A stretch of DNA of 64,000 bases from Stenotrophomonas maltophilia (GTDB lineage: Bacteria > Pseudomonadota > Gammaproteobacteria > Xanthomonadales > Xanthomonadaceae): NCBI GenBank assembly GCA_002387845.1, contig DGLB01000030.1, forward strand, positions 16,059 to 80,058. The letters are read 5' to 3'. Numbering within the stretch: position 1 is the first letter of the stretch; each line of letters begins with the position of its first letter. Positions 7,547 to 15,013 of this stretch are shown here, in pieces. A program made the translations under genes and the position numbers. Under the pieces are notes generated by a model. It had not been told where the DNA came from. It was given only the letters and a program-made list of their open reading frames with translations, and searched no databases.

Positions 7547-8562
7547 CACCCCTCCTTCAAGGTGCGCTGCGCAGCACAGGCGCGCGCGATGGCGTCGCTG
7601 TGGACGGGGTCGGCTTCAGCCACCTCGCCGGCATCGCACCCACTGAGCGCAGCGCGCCGCTGGTCAATCTCGCGCTGGCCGTCCGCCATGCCCTCGCGCA
7701 GGGCGCGGGTTGCCGCCTGCACCAGGGTCGGCTGGGGCGGCGTGATTTCCAGTTGCTGCAGGCGCTGGCGCAGACCCGGATCGCCGGGCCGGCCCGGTGC
7801 GAACAACAACAGTGCCTCCAGTTGCGCGAAGAACAGCGCCGAGTGGCGGGCCATGTCGGCGCGCAATGGCTGTGGCCAGTCGCCCGATGCAGGGTCGGGC
7901 GGTGCAACGGCCAGATAGCGTGACAACGGCTGCAACTGGAAGCCGCGCTGCAGGTGCTGCTGCTCACGGGGCGTGTCGGTGGCCAGATCCTGCACCCAGC
8001 CGCTGACGCTGATCAACGTGGTATCGGCATGGATGACGTCGATGATGCCCACCGGTACCTTCCCGTCCCAGCCCGGGCCCACCACCAGATAATCGCCGGG
8101 CTGGTTGCCGGTACTGCGACTGCTGATCTGTGCGGGCACTGAGGCCATCAGGTCGGTGAACTGCAGCACGTAGGTGCGATCAGCGGGCAGCCGGGGCACA
8201 CGCACCACCAGCGGTTCGGTGCGCAGGTCCAGGCTGGCGGCGACGCTGAACGCCTCGGCCCGGCTGCTCTCCACGGGAACCATCGTCCAACGCAGCGTAT
8301 TCAACGGCCCCTGATACTCCGCACCGTCGCGATCAATGTTCCGCGCATGCACCAGCGCATAGCGGGCCAGCAGCGGTACACCCGCCACGTAAAGATCGCG
8401 CGCCAGCGCCCGCCGCGCCGGCAGTTCCGCCGCGCCGGCCAATGCGCCACCGGCACTTGGCGTGGTCGTACGCGCCATCGACGCCGGACGGCAACCCGGC
8501 AGACTGGTCAACGCGGTGGCTGCCAGCGCCATCGCGAATGCGGTGCGCTTCAATCGTGGCAT
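7546..8562 (-). CDS. DUF1254 family lipoprotein
   Basis: A 338-residue protein with a lipoprotein signal (TSLPGC, Cys about residue 24) and the DUF1254 pattern: an N-terminal helix, then PLNTLRWTMVPVESSRAEAF, RTYVLQFTDL and the loop GDYLVVGPGWDGKVP. Most DUF1254 proteins also carry a DUF1214 domain and exceed 400 residues; here the C-terminal 120 residues are helical and DUF1214 is not visible, so this is a short form. GGAG precedes the ATG by about seven bases. It is the third gene of a leftward operon with DUF2092 copy B and its partner. Function is unknown; the family has a possible role in binding small molecules at the envelope. Confidence 0.8.
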   Translation of the reverse strand: MPRLKRTAFAMALAATALTSLPGCRPASMARTTTPSAGGALAGAAELPARRALARDLYVAGVPLLARYALVHARNIDRDGAEYQGPLNTLRWTMVPVESSRAEAFSVAASLDLRTEPLVVRVPRLPADRTYVLQFTDLMASVPAQISSRSTGNQPGDYLVVGPGWDGKVPVGIIDVIHADTTLISVSGWVQDLATDTPREQQHLQRGFQLQPLSRYLAVAPPDPASGDWPQPLRADMARHSALFFAQLEALLLFAPGRPGDPGLRQRLQQLEITPPQPTLVQAATRALREGMADGQREIDQRRAALSGCDAGEVAEADPVHSDAIARACAAQRTLKEG

Positions 8563-8575
8563 GGTCGTGCTCCGG

Positions 8576-9172
8576 TCATCGCGGCGCGTCCACCACCACG
8601 TACTGCACGGTGGTGCCCAGGTATTGCGGCTGGTACCAGCCGCTGCTGCACTGCTGGTAGCCGATGCCGTTGACCACCACCGTGGTGCAGTCGGTAGGCA
8701 GGCTGTAAACGATCGAACCGATCATCGCCGAGGTGACCGCCACGCCGGCACCGAACGCGGCCGCGTCCCAGAACGGGTGGTCCCAGTAAGGCGGAGGCGG
8801 CGGAGGGGGACCCGGTGGATGCGGGCCAGGACCTGGGCCGGGGCCTGGGCCTGGAGGATGGGGTCCGGGGCCCGGGCCGGGGTGGGGACCGGGTCCAGGT
8901 CCAGGTCCAGGGCCGGGGTGTGGTCCCGGGTCAGGGTGCGGACCTGGTCCAGGGCCAGGACCAGGGCGTGGACCGGGGCCGGGACGGGGTGCTGGCCCGG
9001 GCCCGGGATGCGGGGTGAAGCCGCCACCGCCAAAGCCACCGGCGTGCGCGATGGACGGGTGCGCGAAGCCGCGCAACCCCGGTCGCGCGTGCGCGTCCGG
9101 CACCAGCGTGGCGGCACCAAGGGACACCAGCAATGCGGTCAGCAGCGTGCGCTGCAGCGGGAGCATGGCCAT
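8576..9172 (-). CDS. Secreted Pro/Gly-rich protein with conserved C-terminal domain (partner of DUF2092 copy B)
   Basis: A 198-residue exported protein. A signal peptide (to about HARPG) is followed by about 85 residues of almost pure PGPGPGP/PHPGP repeats and a PPGPPPPPPP run, then the conserved C-terminal block: a hydrophobic segment GVAVTSAMIGSIVYSLP, the two-cysteine motif CTTVVVNGIGYQQC, and VQYVVVDAPR. That block is clearly homologous to the end of the protein at 2565-3113, while the linkers share nothing. The start at 9172 is preferred because GGAG lies nine bases before it; an earlier in-frame ATG exists inside the DUF2092 gene. The polyproline-type linker would be a stiff rod reaching across the periplasm (inference). 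Confidence 0.8.
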   Translation of the reverse strand: MAMLPLQRTLLTALLVSLGAATLVPDAHARPGLRGFAHPSIAHAGGFGGGGFTPHPGPGPAPRPGPGPRPGPGPGPGPHPDPGPHPGPGPGPGPGPHPGPGPGPHPPGPGPGPGPGPHPPGPPPPPPPYWDHPFWDAAAFGAGVAVTSAMIGSIVYSLPTDCTTVVVNGIGYQQCSSGWYQPQYLGTTVQYVVVDAPR

Positions 9173-9173
9173 C

Positions 9174-9950
9174 TCAGCGGTCTCCCGCCGTGTCATCGAC
9201 CACCGCCACCGCCGGTACGAAGGCGATCCGGGTGGCGTTGCCGGGTTTGAAGGTCACGTCCGCCGTGCTGATGGCGCGCTGCGTGTCCCAGTCCAGCGTG
9301 GCCTGGTAGGTGGGCAGGGCAGGGTCGCCATGGCTGGTGATCTGCACCTGGCGTGGCAGGTACGTGCGACGTGAGATCCACACCTGCCAGTCCACACCCG
9401 GTTGGCGGAACGCGAAGTGATCGGTGGCGTCGCCGTTGATGGTTTCGCTGCCCACCTTCAATGCCGACTGGAATGAGGTGGTCGGGAAGGCCGGCGTGCC
9501 CCACAGGAACAGGTCGGCCAGCGGGAACTCCACCCCCAGTTCGGTGGCGGCATCACGCACCAGCGCCTGGCTGCTGCGGTCCAGATTCTCCACCACGGTG
9601 TAGTACTTCAGCCGCGGCGCGAACAGGGTGAGGGTGTGGCCGTCGTAGAACAGCTGGCGGTGCTGCTGGTCGCTGAGGATCTCCACGAAGAAATGATCCG
9701 CGCCCAGCACCTTGTAGTTCACGGTGCCGGCCAGCGACAGCTTCTGGCCATCGTCCAGCACGTATTCGGTACGCGTGGCGGCGGTGAGCGCGAATTTCGG
9801 CAGTGCCCGCAGCGCTTTGCCCATCTGATCCACCGCCGTGATCGCGGCGGGGTCGATGGCCGGTGGGTCAGCGGCCGAGGCGGCCGGGGCGGCCAGCAGA
9901 CCGGCGACCAGGATCAGCGTGCCCAGCAGACAGCGGCGCAACTGGTGCAT
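9174..9950 (-). CDS. DUF2092 periplasmic protein (copy B)
   Basis: A 258-residue exported protein with a signal peptide ending about AASAAD and the same DUF2092 landmarks as copy A: QMGKALRALPKF, LDDGQKLSL, RQLFYDGHTLTLFAPRLKYY, EFPLADLFLWG and DWQVWI. It starts a leftward operon of four genes (DUF2092, Pro/Gly-rich secreted protein, DUF1254 lipoprotein, 58-residue membrane protein). The 14-base motif at 10032-10045 lies 81 bases upstream. The two DUF2092 cassettes face each other across the patatin locus, so they are diverged duplicates rather than a recent copy. Confidence 0.85.
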   Translation of the reverse strand: MHQLRRCLLGTLILVAGLLAAPAASAADPPAIDPAAITAVDQMGKALRALPKFALTAATRTEYVLDDGQKLSLAGTVNYKVLGADHFFVEILSDQQHRQLFYDGHTLTLFAPRLKYYTVVENLDRSSQALVRDAATELGVEFPLADLFLWGTPAFPTTSFQSALKVGSETINGDATDHFAFRQPGVDWQVWISRRTYLPRQVQITSHGDPALPTYQATLDWDTQRAISTADVTFKPGNATRIAFVPAVAVVDDTAGDR

Positions 9951-10031
9951 GGCACGTTCCGTGACGGTTCCAAAGCGTCACATTGCGCAGGCTGGGCGGC
10001 ACGAACAAGCGGAGTTACACCGAGGAGCCAC

Positions 10032-10045
10032 CAGTAAAACTACCG
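10032..10045 (-). promoter_or_regulatory. Candidate shared regulatory motif upstream of DUF2092 copy B
   Basis: Read on the minus strand this is CGGTAGTTTTACTG, 13 of 14 identical to 3116-3129. Both sites point towards an exported-protein gene and lie 81-85 bases before its start. It also lies between the DUF2092 start and the stop of the upstream DUF885 gene. Confidence 0.35.
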
Positions 10046-10049
10046 ATGA

Positions 10050-11927
10050 TCACTCGTCCCCCGTCGGGTTCCCCCCGCCCTGTGCCACCCACGCATCCAC
10101 CGCCTGCGTCACCACCGTCATCGGCATCGCCCCATTGCCCAGAATCAGGTCATGGAACCGGCGGACGTCGAAACGGTCCCCCAGCTGCTGTTTTGCCTGC
10201 TCGCGCAGCTCCAGCAGGCGCAGATGCCCCATCTTGTAGGACGAAGCCTGCCCCGGCTGCACCAGGTACCGGTTCACCTCCACCCGCACCTCCGATTCGG
10301 TCATGCCGGTTTTCTCCTGCATGTAGGCCATGGCCTGCTCCAGCGTCCAGCGCTTGCGATGCAGGCCGGTGTCCAGCACCAGCCGCACCGAACGGAACAT
10401 CTCGGCCTGCAGGCGGCCCAGGTCGCCGGCCGGGTCATCCTGGTACACGCCGGCCTCGGCCATCAGCTGTTCGGCATACAACGCCCAGCCTTCACTGAAC
10501 GCGCTGGGGTTCAGGCTGCGGCGCAGCATCGGCAGGTGCTCCAGCGTCTGGCCGATGGCAATCTGGAAGTGATGCCCCGGTGCCCCTTCGTGATAGGTCA
10601 GGGTGGGCACGCTCCAGCGCGTGTTGGCTTTCATGTCACCCAGGTTGATGAAGAAGGTGCCCGGGCGTGAGCCGTCCATGGCCGGCGGGTAGTAATAGCC
10701 ACCGGGTGACGTGGCCTGCATGTGGGTGGGAACCGGCTTCACCAGCAGCTTCTGTGATGGCAGGTGGCTGAAGTAGTCCGGCAGGATAGGGTCCAGGTCA
10801 CGCAGCCGCTTTTCAATGTCGCCCAGCAGTTCGGCGCGGCCGGCGTCGCTGTCGGCATAGGTGTAGCGCGGGTCGGCGGCCAGCGCCTGCACCCGTTCGG
10901 CCACGCTGCCATCTTCAAGGCCCAGCTGGCGCAGACGTTCGTCCATCGCCGTTTCCAGCCGGGCCACCTCGTTCAGACCAATCTGGTGGATCGCATCGGC
11001 CCCGAGATCGGTGCTGGTGTACCAGCGCAGCGCGGCGTCGTAGTAGGCATCGCCGTGCGGGCGGGACCACATGCCGGTGTTGCCCGGGTGGGTGGCCAGC
11101 AGCGCTTCGCTGCGCTCGAGCAGGCGCTGGTAGCCCGGGTTGACCGAGGTGGTCACCGCCGCGATGGCCTGCGCGACCAGCGCGGCGCGTTCGGCCGGCT
11201 TGATCGTGGGCACCTTTTCGAGCTTGCGCCGGAACGAGGTCACCCACAGGCTGTCTCTCGGGGCCGGCTCCAGCAGGGTGCGGAACTGGCTGGCAGCGCC
11301 TTCAAGCGCCACGTCCGGTGGCACCACGCCGTGTTCGGCCTGCAGGTCGGCGTTGGCCAGCACCTGGTCCAGCTTCGGGCCCAGCGCGTTCAAGCGCGCG
11401 ATGTAATGCTCGGCGCTGGTCAGGTCGGTGACCGCGTGCTGGTTGTCGAAGAACTGCGGCAGGTTCACCGGCAGGCTGAACAACTGGTCGATGGCATAGG
11501 TACTGCCGCCCACCGGCAGCCACGCCGCGCTCCACGGCACTGCCATCAGGTCGATCTGTGACTGATAGAACCAGCGTGCCAGGCCGTCGCTGAGCTGCTG
11601 CTGCGCATCCAGCGGCGGGCCTTTCCAGGCTTTCAGCGCGGCCAGGTTGTCGGCCAGCATCTTCCGGTTGATCGCGCGCCGTTCCAGCGAGACGTCGGTG
11701 AGCTGGTCGGAGGTATCGCCGGCCGGTCCGCCGTTGAGGCCCAGCAGGGTGCGCAGCTCCGGATCGGCGTTGATCGCCGCCATGGTCTGCGCGTCCAGCA
11801 GGGTGTTGTAGGCGCTGGCGTCATCGGCGGCGGCGGCTGCCGGTGCGTCCTGGGCCAGGGCGATGGCGGGCAGCACGGCAGTGCCGAGGGCAAGGCATAA
11901 GGCAAGGGCGGACGGACGTGGCTTCAC
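10050..11927 (-). CDS. DUF885 family exported metallopeptidase-like protein
   Basis: A 625-residue protein of the DUF885 family, which has a gluzincin-type fold. The key zinc motif is HEGAPGHH (about residues 443-450), followed by FSEGWALYAEQLM, whose Glu would be the third ligand. A signal peptide (VKPRPSALALCLALGTAVLP... cleaved after ALAQ) fixes the start near a GTG at 11927. A TTG-initiated form 14 residues longer is possible, but its extra residues spoil the signal. Members are thought to be peptidases of the envelope or periplasm; substrates are unknown. It is transcribed alone, with 80 bases to the next gene on each side. Confidence 0.85.
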   Translation of the reverse strand: MKPRPSALALCLALGTAVLPAIALAQDAPAAAAADDASAYNTLLDAQTMAAINADPELRTLLGLNGGPAGDTSDQLTDVSLERRAINRKMLADNLAALKAWKGPPLDAQQQLSDGLARWFYQSQIDLMAVPWSAAWLPVGGSTYAIDQLFSLPVNLPQFFDNQHAVTDLTSAEHYIARLNALGPKLDQVLANADLQAEHGVVPPDVALEGAASQFRTLLEPAPRDSLWVTSFRRKLEKVPTIKPAERAALVAQAIAAVTTSVNPGYQRLLERSEALLATHPGNTGMWSRPHGDAYYDAALRWYTSTDLGADAIHQIGLNEVARLETAMDERLRQLGLEDGSVAERVQALAADPRYTYADSDAGRAELLGDIEKRLRDLDPILPDYFSHLPSQKLLVKPVPTHMQATSPGGYYYPPAMDGSRPGTFFINLGDMKANTRWSVPTLTYHEGAPGHHFQIAIGQTLEHLPMLRRSLNPSAFSEGWALYAEQLMAEAGVYQDDPAGDLGRLQAEMFRSVRLVLDTGLHRKRWTLEQAMAYMQEKTGMTESEVRVEVNRYLVQPGQASSYKMGHLRLLELREQAKQQLGDRFDVRRFHDLILGNGAMPMTVVTQAVDAWVAQGGGNPTGDE

Positions 11928-12047
11928 AGGCGGCGTTCCGGCGGGTAGGTGGTTTGCAGCGTACCGCAAGACGACCCGTTCGCCAGGTTGAAGGTTCCCA
12001 TCAAAACGTCCGCCGGCCGGTCGGACGCCCGTCAGGGTTCGCGCGTG

Positions 12048-12374
12048 TTACGCCGCAGACGGCCTGGGCGGAATCGGATCGGCGTGCACATCCACGTAAT
12101 GCACGTGGCGCACCTCACCGGTGGGCCCATCTGGAATCACCGAACGCACCCGTCGCCGCGGCCCCACCAGGGTGATCCTGATCTGGCCCGGTCCGCCTTC
12201 AACCCGCACCCGCGAGCCCACGGCGATACCCACATGGGTCATCCACGCACCATGCAGCAGCAGGAACGGCGCAGGCTTGTGCGGAAGGTGTGGTGGGCGC
12301 AGCACGCTGTTGCAGCACTTGCAGCGTTCCGCCCTGGGCGTGGTGTCTTCGGTATCAACATCGGTATTGCGCAT
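12048..12374 (-). CDS. SymE-like toxin family protein
   Basis: A 108-residue basic protein. The central part (about residues 34-69), APFLLLHGAWMTHVGIAVG followed by a strand pair RVRVEGG and QIRITLV, matches the SymE pattern: a Leu-rich strand, G-x-W, a Gly-rich turn and an AbrB-like swapped hairpin. SymE of E. coli is an SOS-induced toxin held in check by an antisense RNA (SymR). A CKCC cysteine cluster (about residues 18-21) precedes the fold and is not part of E. coli SymE. The ATG at 12374 has GGAG seven bases upstream; longer in-frame reading is unlikely to be translated. The 670-base gene-poor stretch upstream could hold an antisense RNA, but none can be proven. Confidence 0.65.
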   Translation of the reverse strand: MRNTDVDTEDTTPRAERCKCCNSVLRPPHLPHKPAPFLLLHGAWMTHVGIAVGSRVRVEGGPGQIRITLVGPRRRVRSVIPDGPTGEVRHVHYVDVHADPIPPRPSAA

Positions 12375-12531
12375 ACACAGTCTCCATTGATCTGGAAAAC
12401 CTCTCGCCATTGCGGCGAGAGGGGTCGGGAGGTTAGTAGCCGCGCTCAGACGTACGGTGTGGCGTATTTCCCCCGCACGAGGGTGTTGTATTAACCACCC
12501 TCCCGACTCGGGATGCACAAACATTATTGCC

Positions 12532-12705
12532 ATGAGCGCGGGCTACTACACCCGGCGCAAACAGTGCGCCTTCCGCAATCGCATTGAAACAGGCAAAAAC
12601 GACGTTATTCCCGCGCGCCCCAGCATGGCTAGGACATGTCGCAAACGGCCAATCGAAATCGCGAACTGTGTTCCACAATTGAAAGAATCTATCGAAGCAG
12701 GATGA
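12532..12705 (+). other. Possible small ORF in the gene-poor stretch 12375-13048, Icd/Ash-like
   Basis: From 12375 to 13048 no convincing gene is visible. The best reading frame is 57 codons from 12532, starting MSAGYYTRRKQCAFRN and continuing IETGKNDVIP. This resembles from memory short ORFs in Xanthomonadaceae annotated as host cell division inhibitor Icd-like. There is no clear ribosome site, and an opposite-strand ORF (12433-12678) covers the same bases, so this may be a non-coding repeat. The stretch is visibly richer in A and T than its surroundings. Confidence 0.25.
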
Positions 12706-12756
12706 TTGATCGATGGACGACCACGCATGAAATATGCAACGCGGGCGGGGAGGGCT

Positions 12757-12788
12757 GGTAGGGTCGGTCGACAGACGACCGCCGTGAA
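12757..12788 (+). repeat. Solo arm of a GGTAGGGTCGG inverted-repeat element
   Basis: The 32 bases starting GGTAGGGTCGGTCG and ending CCGCCGTGAA match, with few differences, both inverted arms of the 210-bp element at 34991-35200. The following GTAGCGCATGACC also resembles bases just inside that element's left arm. No matching opposite arm is visible nearby. Confidence 0.6.
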
Positions 12789-13048
12789 ATGCGCAGCGTC
12801 CGGTAGCGCATGACCTGTATCGGAAGAGCTGGCTGGCCAGCAGCGAACTGCGCCATCCACGCCATTCGCGTCATTTGACGCAGGCCGACCGATCAACGCA
12901 CAACGCCCTCTCCACAAGCATCTCCACCCCCCAGTGTGCCAGAGACGGGCGGTCGCTCCCTTCCGGCGGCCTAGCATCCCGACACAACGCCGCTTTCCAG
13001 CGGTCCGCGCGTCACACACGTAGTGCGCCTATGACGGGAGATTCCTGC

Positions 13049-13693
13049 ATGCACCGGACGATGTTTCTGTGTTTCATCTCACTGCTGTTGCTCGGCTGCA
13101 ATCGCTCTGACGCCGCCGTTGCCGGAAGCGGACAGATCCACTTGAATCCCAATCCAACCAGGGCCTACTGGATCACCCTGCGCATCGACAATGCGCCGGG
13201 CGAATTCGAGTACGTCGTCGGCGGGGCGCAGTACGACGTGACCAACGAGGATGAGTGCGGAAAGCTTCACCGCATGACTGGAACGCCTGTGCGTATCACG
13301 CAGCTGGAGCAGGTTCCGCTGACGCGCATATCCGAATCGGAGTACCGAGGGCTTGTCTATGTCGATTACATGCTCGATAGCGATATTCACGGGAATGGCG
13401 TATGCCGCTGGGAGTTCAGTCGAGCCACTGCGACGTTGAAGGCGACGGGGGTATATGAAGAAACGCGGTTCTTCGCAGACCTGGACGCCGCGGATGTGGT
13501 GTCAGGCCAGCCGAACACGATTCACCACGCGCGTCATGCGTATCCAAGAGCGAGGCCTACCGAGGAGTTTCCGAACCTCCCGTGGCTGGATAACCACGCG
13601 TCCACCGGCCACCATGACCTGGACGCCTTCGTTCCTGCGGTCCGCGCCACGGCCTTCTCACTGACCATGACGTCGCAGGAGCTGGCACCATGA
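13049..13693 (+). CDS. Lipoprotein, probable immunity protein of the adjacent lipase effector (X-Tfi)
   Basis: A 214-residue lipoprotein: the signal ends LLLLGC (Cys about residue 17), followed by a mature domain rich in strands with two further cysteines (about 71 and 119). I recognise no named family. The identification rests on context: its stop overlaps the start of a gene for a lipase with a type IV secretion signal domain (ATGA, 13690-13693). In Xanthomonadales such effectors are encoded with periplasmic lipoprotein inhibitors directly beside them. GGGAG eight bases before the ATG at 13049 decides this start over one 18 bases earlier. Base use looks less GC-rich than in neighbouring genes, consistent with an accessory locus. 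Confidence 0.7.
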   Translation: MHRTMFLCFISLLLLGCNRSDAAVAGSGQIHLNPNPTRAYWITLRIDNAPGEFEYVVGGAQYDVTNEDECGKLHRMTGTPVRITQLEQVPLTRISESEYRGLVYVDYMLDSDIHGNGVCRWEFSRATATLKATGVYEETRFFADLDAADVVSGQPNTIHHARHAYPRARPTEEFPNLPWLDNHASTGHHDLDAFVPAVRATAFSLTMTSQELAP

Positions 13694-15006
13694 GCTTCAC
13701 CAGCCGGGATTATGCAGCCCTTGCGGATAACGCCTATGTGGACCGGGTGAGTGGCGAGCGCCCGCCGGGGGCGCGAGAGATACTGTACTTGAATGGGAAT
13801 CAGTACGAGGTGTTCGAGCACGTCAACGATGCACGCACCGGTTACCAGGGAACCCTGTATCAGCGAGTGAGCACGAAGGACTTCGTTGTCGCGCATCGAG
13901 GTACCGAAGAGTTCATCAAGGACGGCATCATCACCGACGCTGCCATGGTGTTCGCCAAGAGCAACCCACAGGCACCGCATGCATTGGCGCTGACTTCCCG
14001 TGCACTGAAGGAGGCTCAGATGTCCAGTGCCGAGTATGGCCGCCTTCCCCAGGTATCCGTAACCGGTCACTCCCTCGGCGGCACGCTCGCCCAGATAACC
14101 GCCCACCACCATGATCTGCAGGGTGAAACCTTCAATGCTTACGGGGCGGCCGGCCTCACCGGCCACCGTATTCCCGAAGGCGGCAGCAGACTGATCAACC
14201 ACGTCATGGCCACCGACCCGGTTAGTGCTGCCTCCCGGCACTTCGGTGAGGTAAAAGTGCACGCCACGGAACAGGAAATGAGTACGCTGTCGCGCATGCA
14301 GTTCAGCAACAGTCGCTTCAATGCGCTGATTCCGGACTATCCACTCAACGCTTCAGCCGCGTCGGCGGACTTCCATGCCCTGCGCCATTTCTCCGGTCCG
14401 GAATCGGTGCTGGACGACCGCTACGCCGAATGGCTGGCGGATAAGAACTCGCGCATGATCGGCGAGTATCGTGACGATATCCGCCAGCGAGCACGGGCCA
14501 TGAGTTTTGCTGCCATGGGGGCGACGGGCGTTGCGATTCACGCTTATAACTCAATGCGCGGTCCGCTGGAGCCTGGCGAGCCGGCCCGACGCGAGGCGGA
14601 ACCTCAGCAGCCGCCAGCGCCGACCCGTATCGACCAGCCCGGCCATCCGGGCCATTCACTTTTCAAAGATGCGCAGCGAGGCGTGCACGAACTGGATGCC
14701 AAGGTGGGTCGCACACCGGACCTGGGCAGCGACCAGTTGGCGGCGGCATTGGCACTGAAAATGCAGGCGGCCGGCGGCAACCGCATTGATGCGGTGGTGA
14801 TGAGCGACAACGCCGCCAACACTTTTGCCGTGCAGGGACGATTGGATGACGCTGCGCATCTGCGGGTGGTGGTGCCGACGATGGTGGCGATGACTACACC
14901 TATCGGGCGAAGCAGTCGTGAGGAGGATACGCAGGCGTCCGCGCCGCAATTGATACGGGATGATCCAATTGCAGAGATGGGGACGGGAGCGCGTCGGCTG
15001 CCGTGA
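13690..15006 (+). CDS. Antibacterial type IV secretion effector: lipase domain plus XVIPCD signal domain (X-Tfe)
   Basis: A 438-residue protein with two parts. Residues about 1-260 form an alpha/beta-hydrolase of the class 3 lipase type: FVVAHRGTEE, then the nucleophile elbow GHSLGG (Ser about 128), a candidate Asp in ATDPVS (about 176) and candidate His at about 229-233. After a Pro-rich linker (about 292-312), residues 315-405 match the Xanthomonadales VirD4-interacting protein conserved domain: HPGHSLFKDAQRGVHELD, GRTPDLGSDQLAAALAL, RIDAVVMSDN, FAVQG. In Xanthomonas and Stenotrophomonas that domain marks toxins delivered into rival bacteria by the X-T4SS. No signal peptide is present, as expected. 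The upstream overlapping lipoprotein is the probable immunity protein. No T4SS genes are in the window. Confidence 0.85.
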   Translation: MSFTSRDYAALADNAYVDRVSGERPPGAREILYLNGNQYEVFEHVNDARTGYQGTLYQRVSTKDFVVAHRGTEEFIKDGIITDAAMVFAKSNPQAPHALALTSRALKEAQMSSAEYGRLPQVSVTGHSLGGTLAQITAHHHDLQGETFNAYGAAGLTGHRIPEGGSRLINHVMATDPVSAASRHFGEVKVHATEQEMSTLSRMQFSNSRFNALIPDYPLNASAASADFHALRHFSGPESVLDDRYAEWLADKNSRMIGEYRDDIRQRARAMSFAAMGATGVAIHAYNSMRGPLEPGEPARREAEPQQPPAPTRIDQPGHPGHSLFKDAQRGVHELDAKVGRTPDLGSDQLAAALALKMQAAGGNRIDAVVMSDNAANTFAVQGRLDDAAHLRVVVPTMVAMTTPIGRSSREEDTQASAPQLIRDDPIAEMGTGARRLP

Positions 15007-15013
15007 CCCCGCG

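Noticed and set aside
12433..12678. An 81-codon minus-strand ORF in the gene-poor stretch
   Set aside because: No ribosome site, overlaps the opposite small ORF, and no recognisable motif; kept only as part of the uncertain repeat region.
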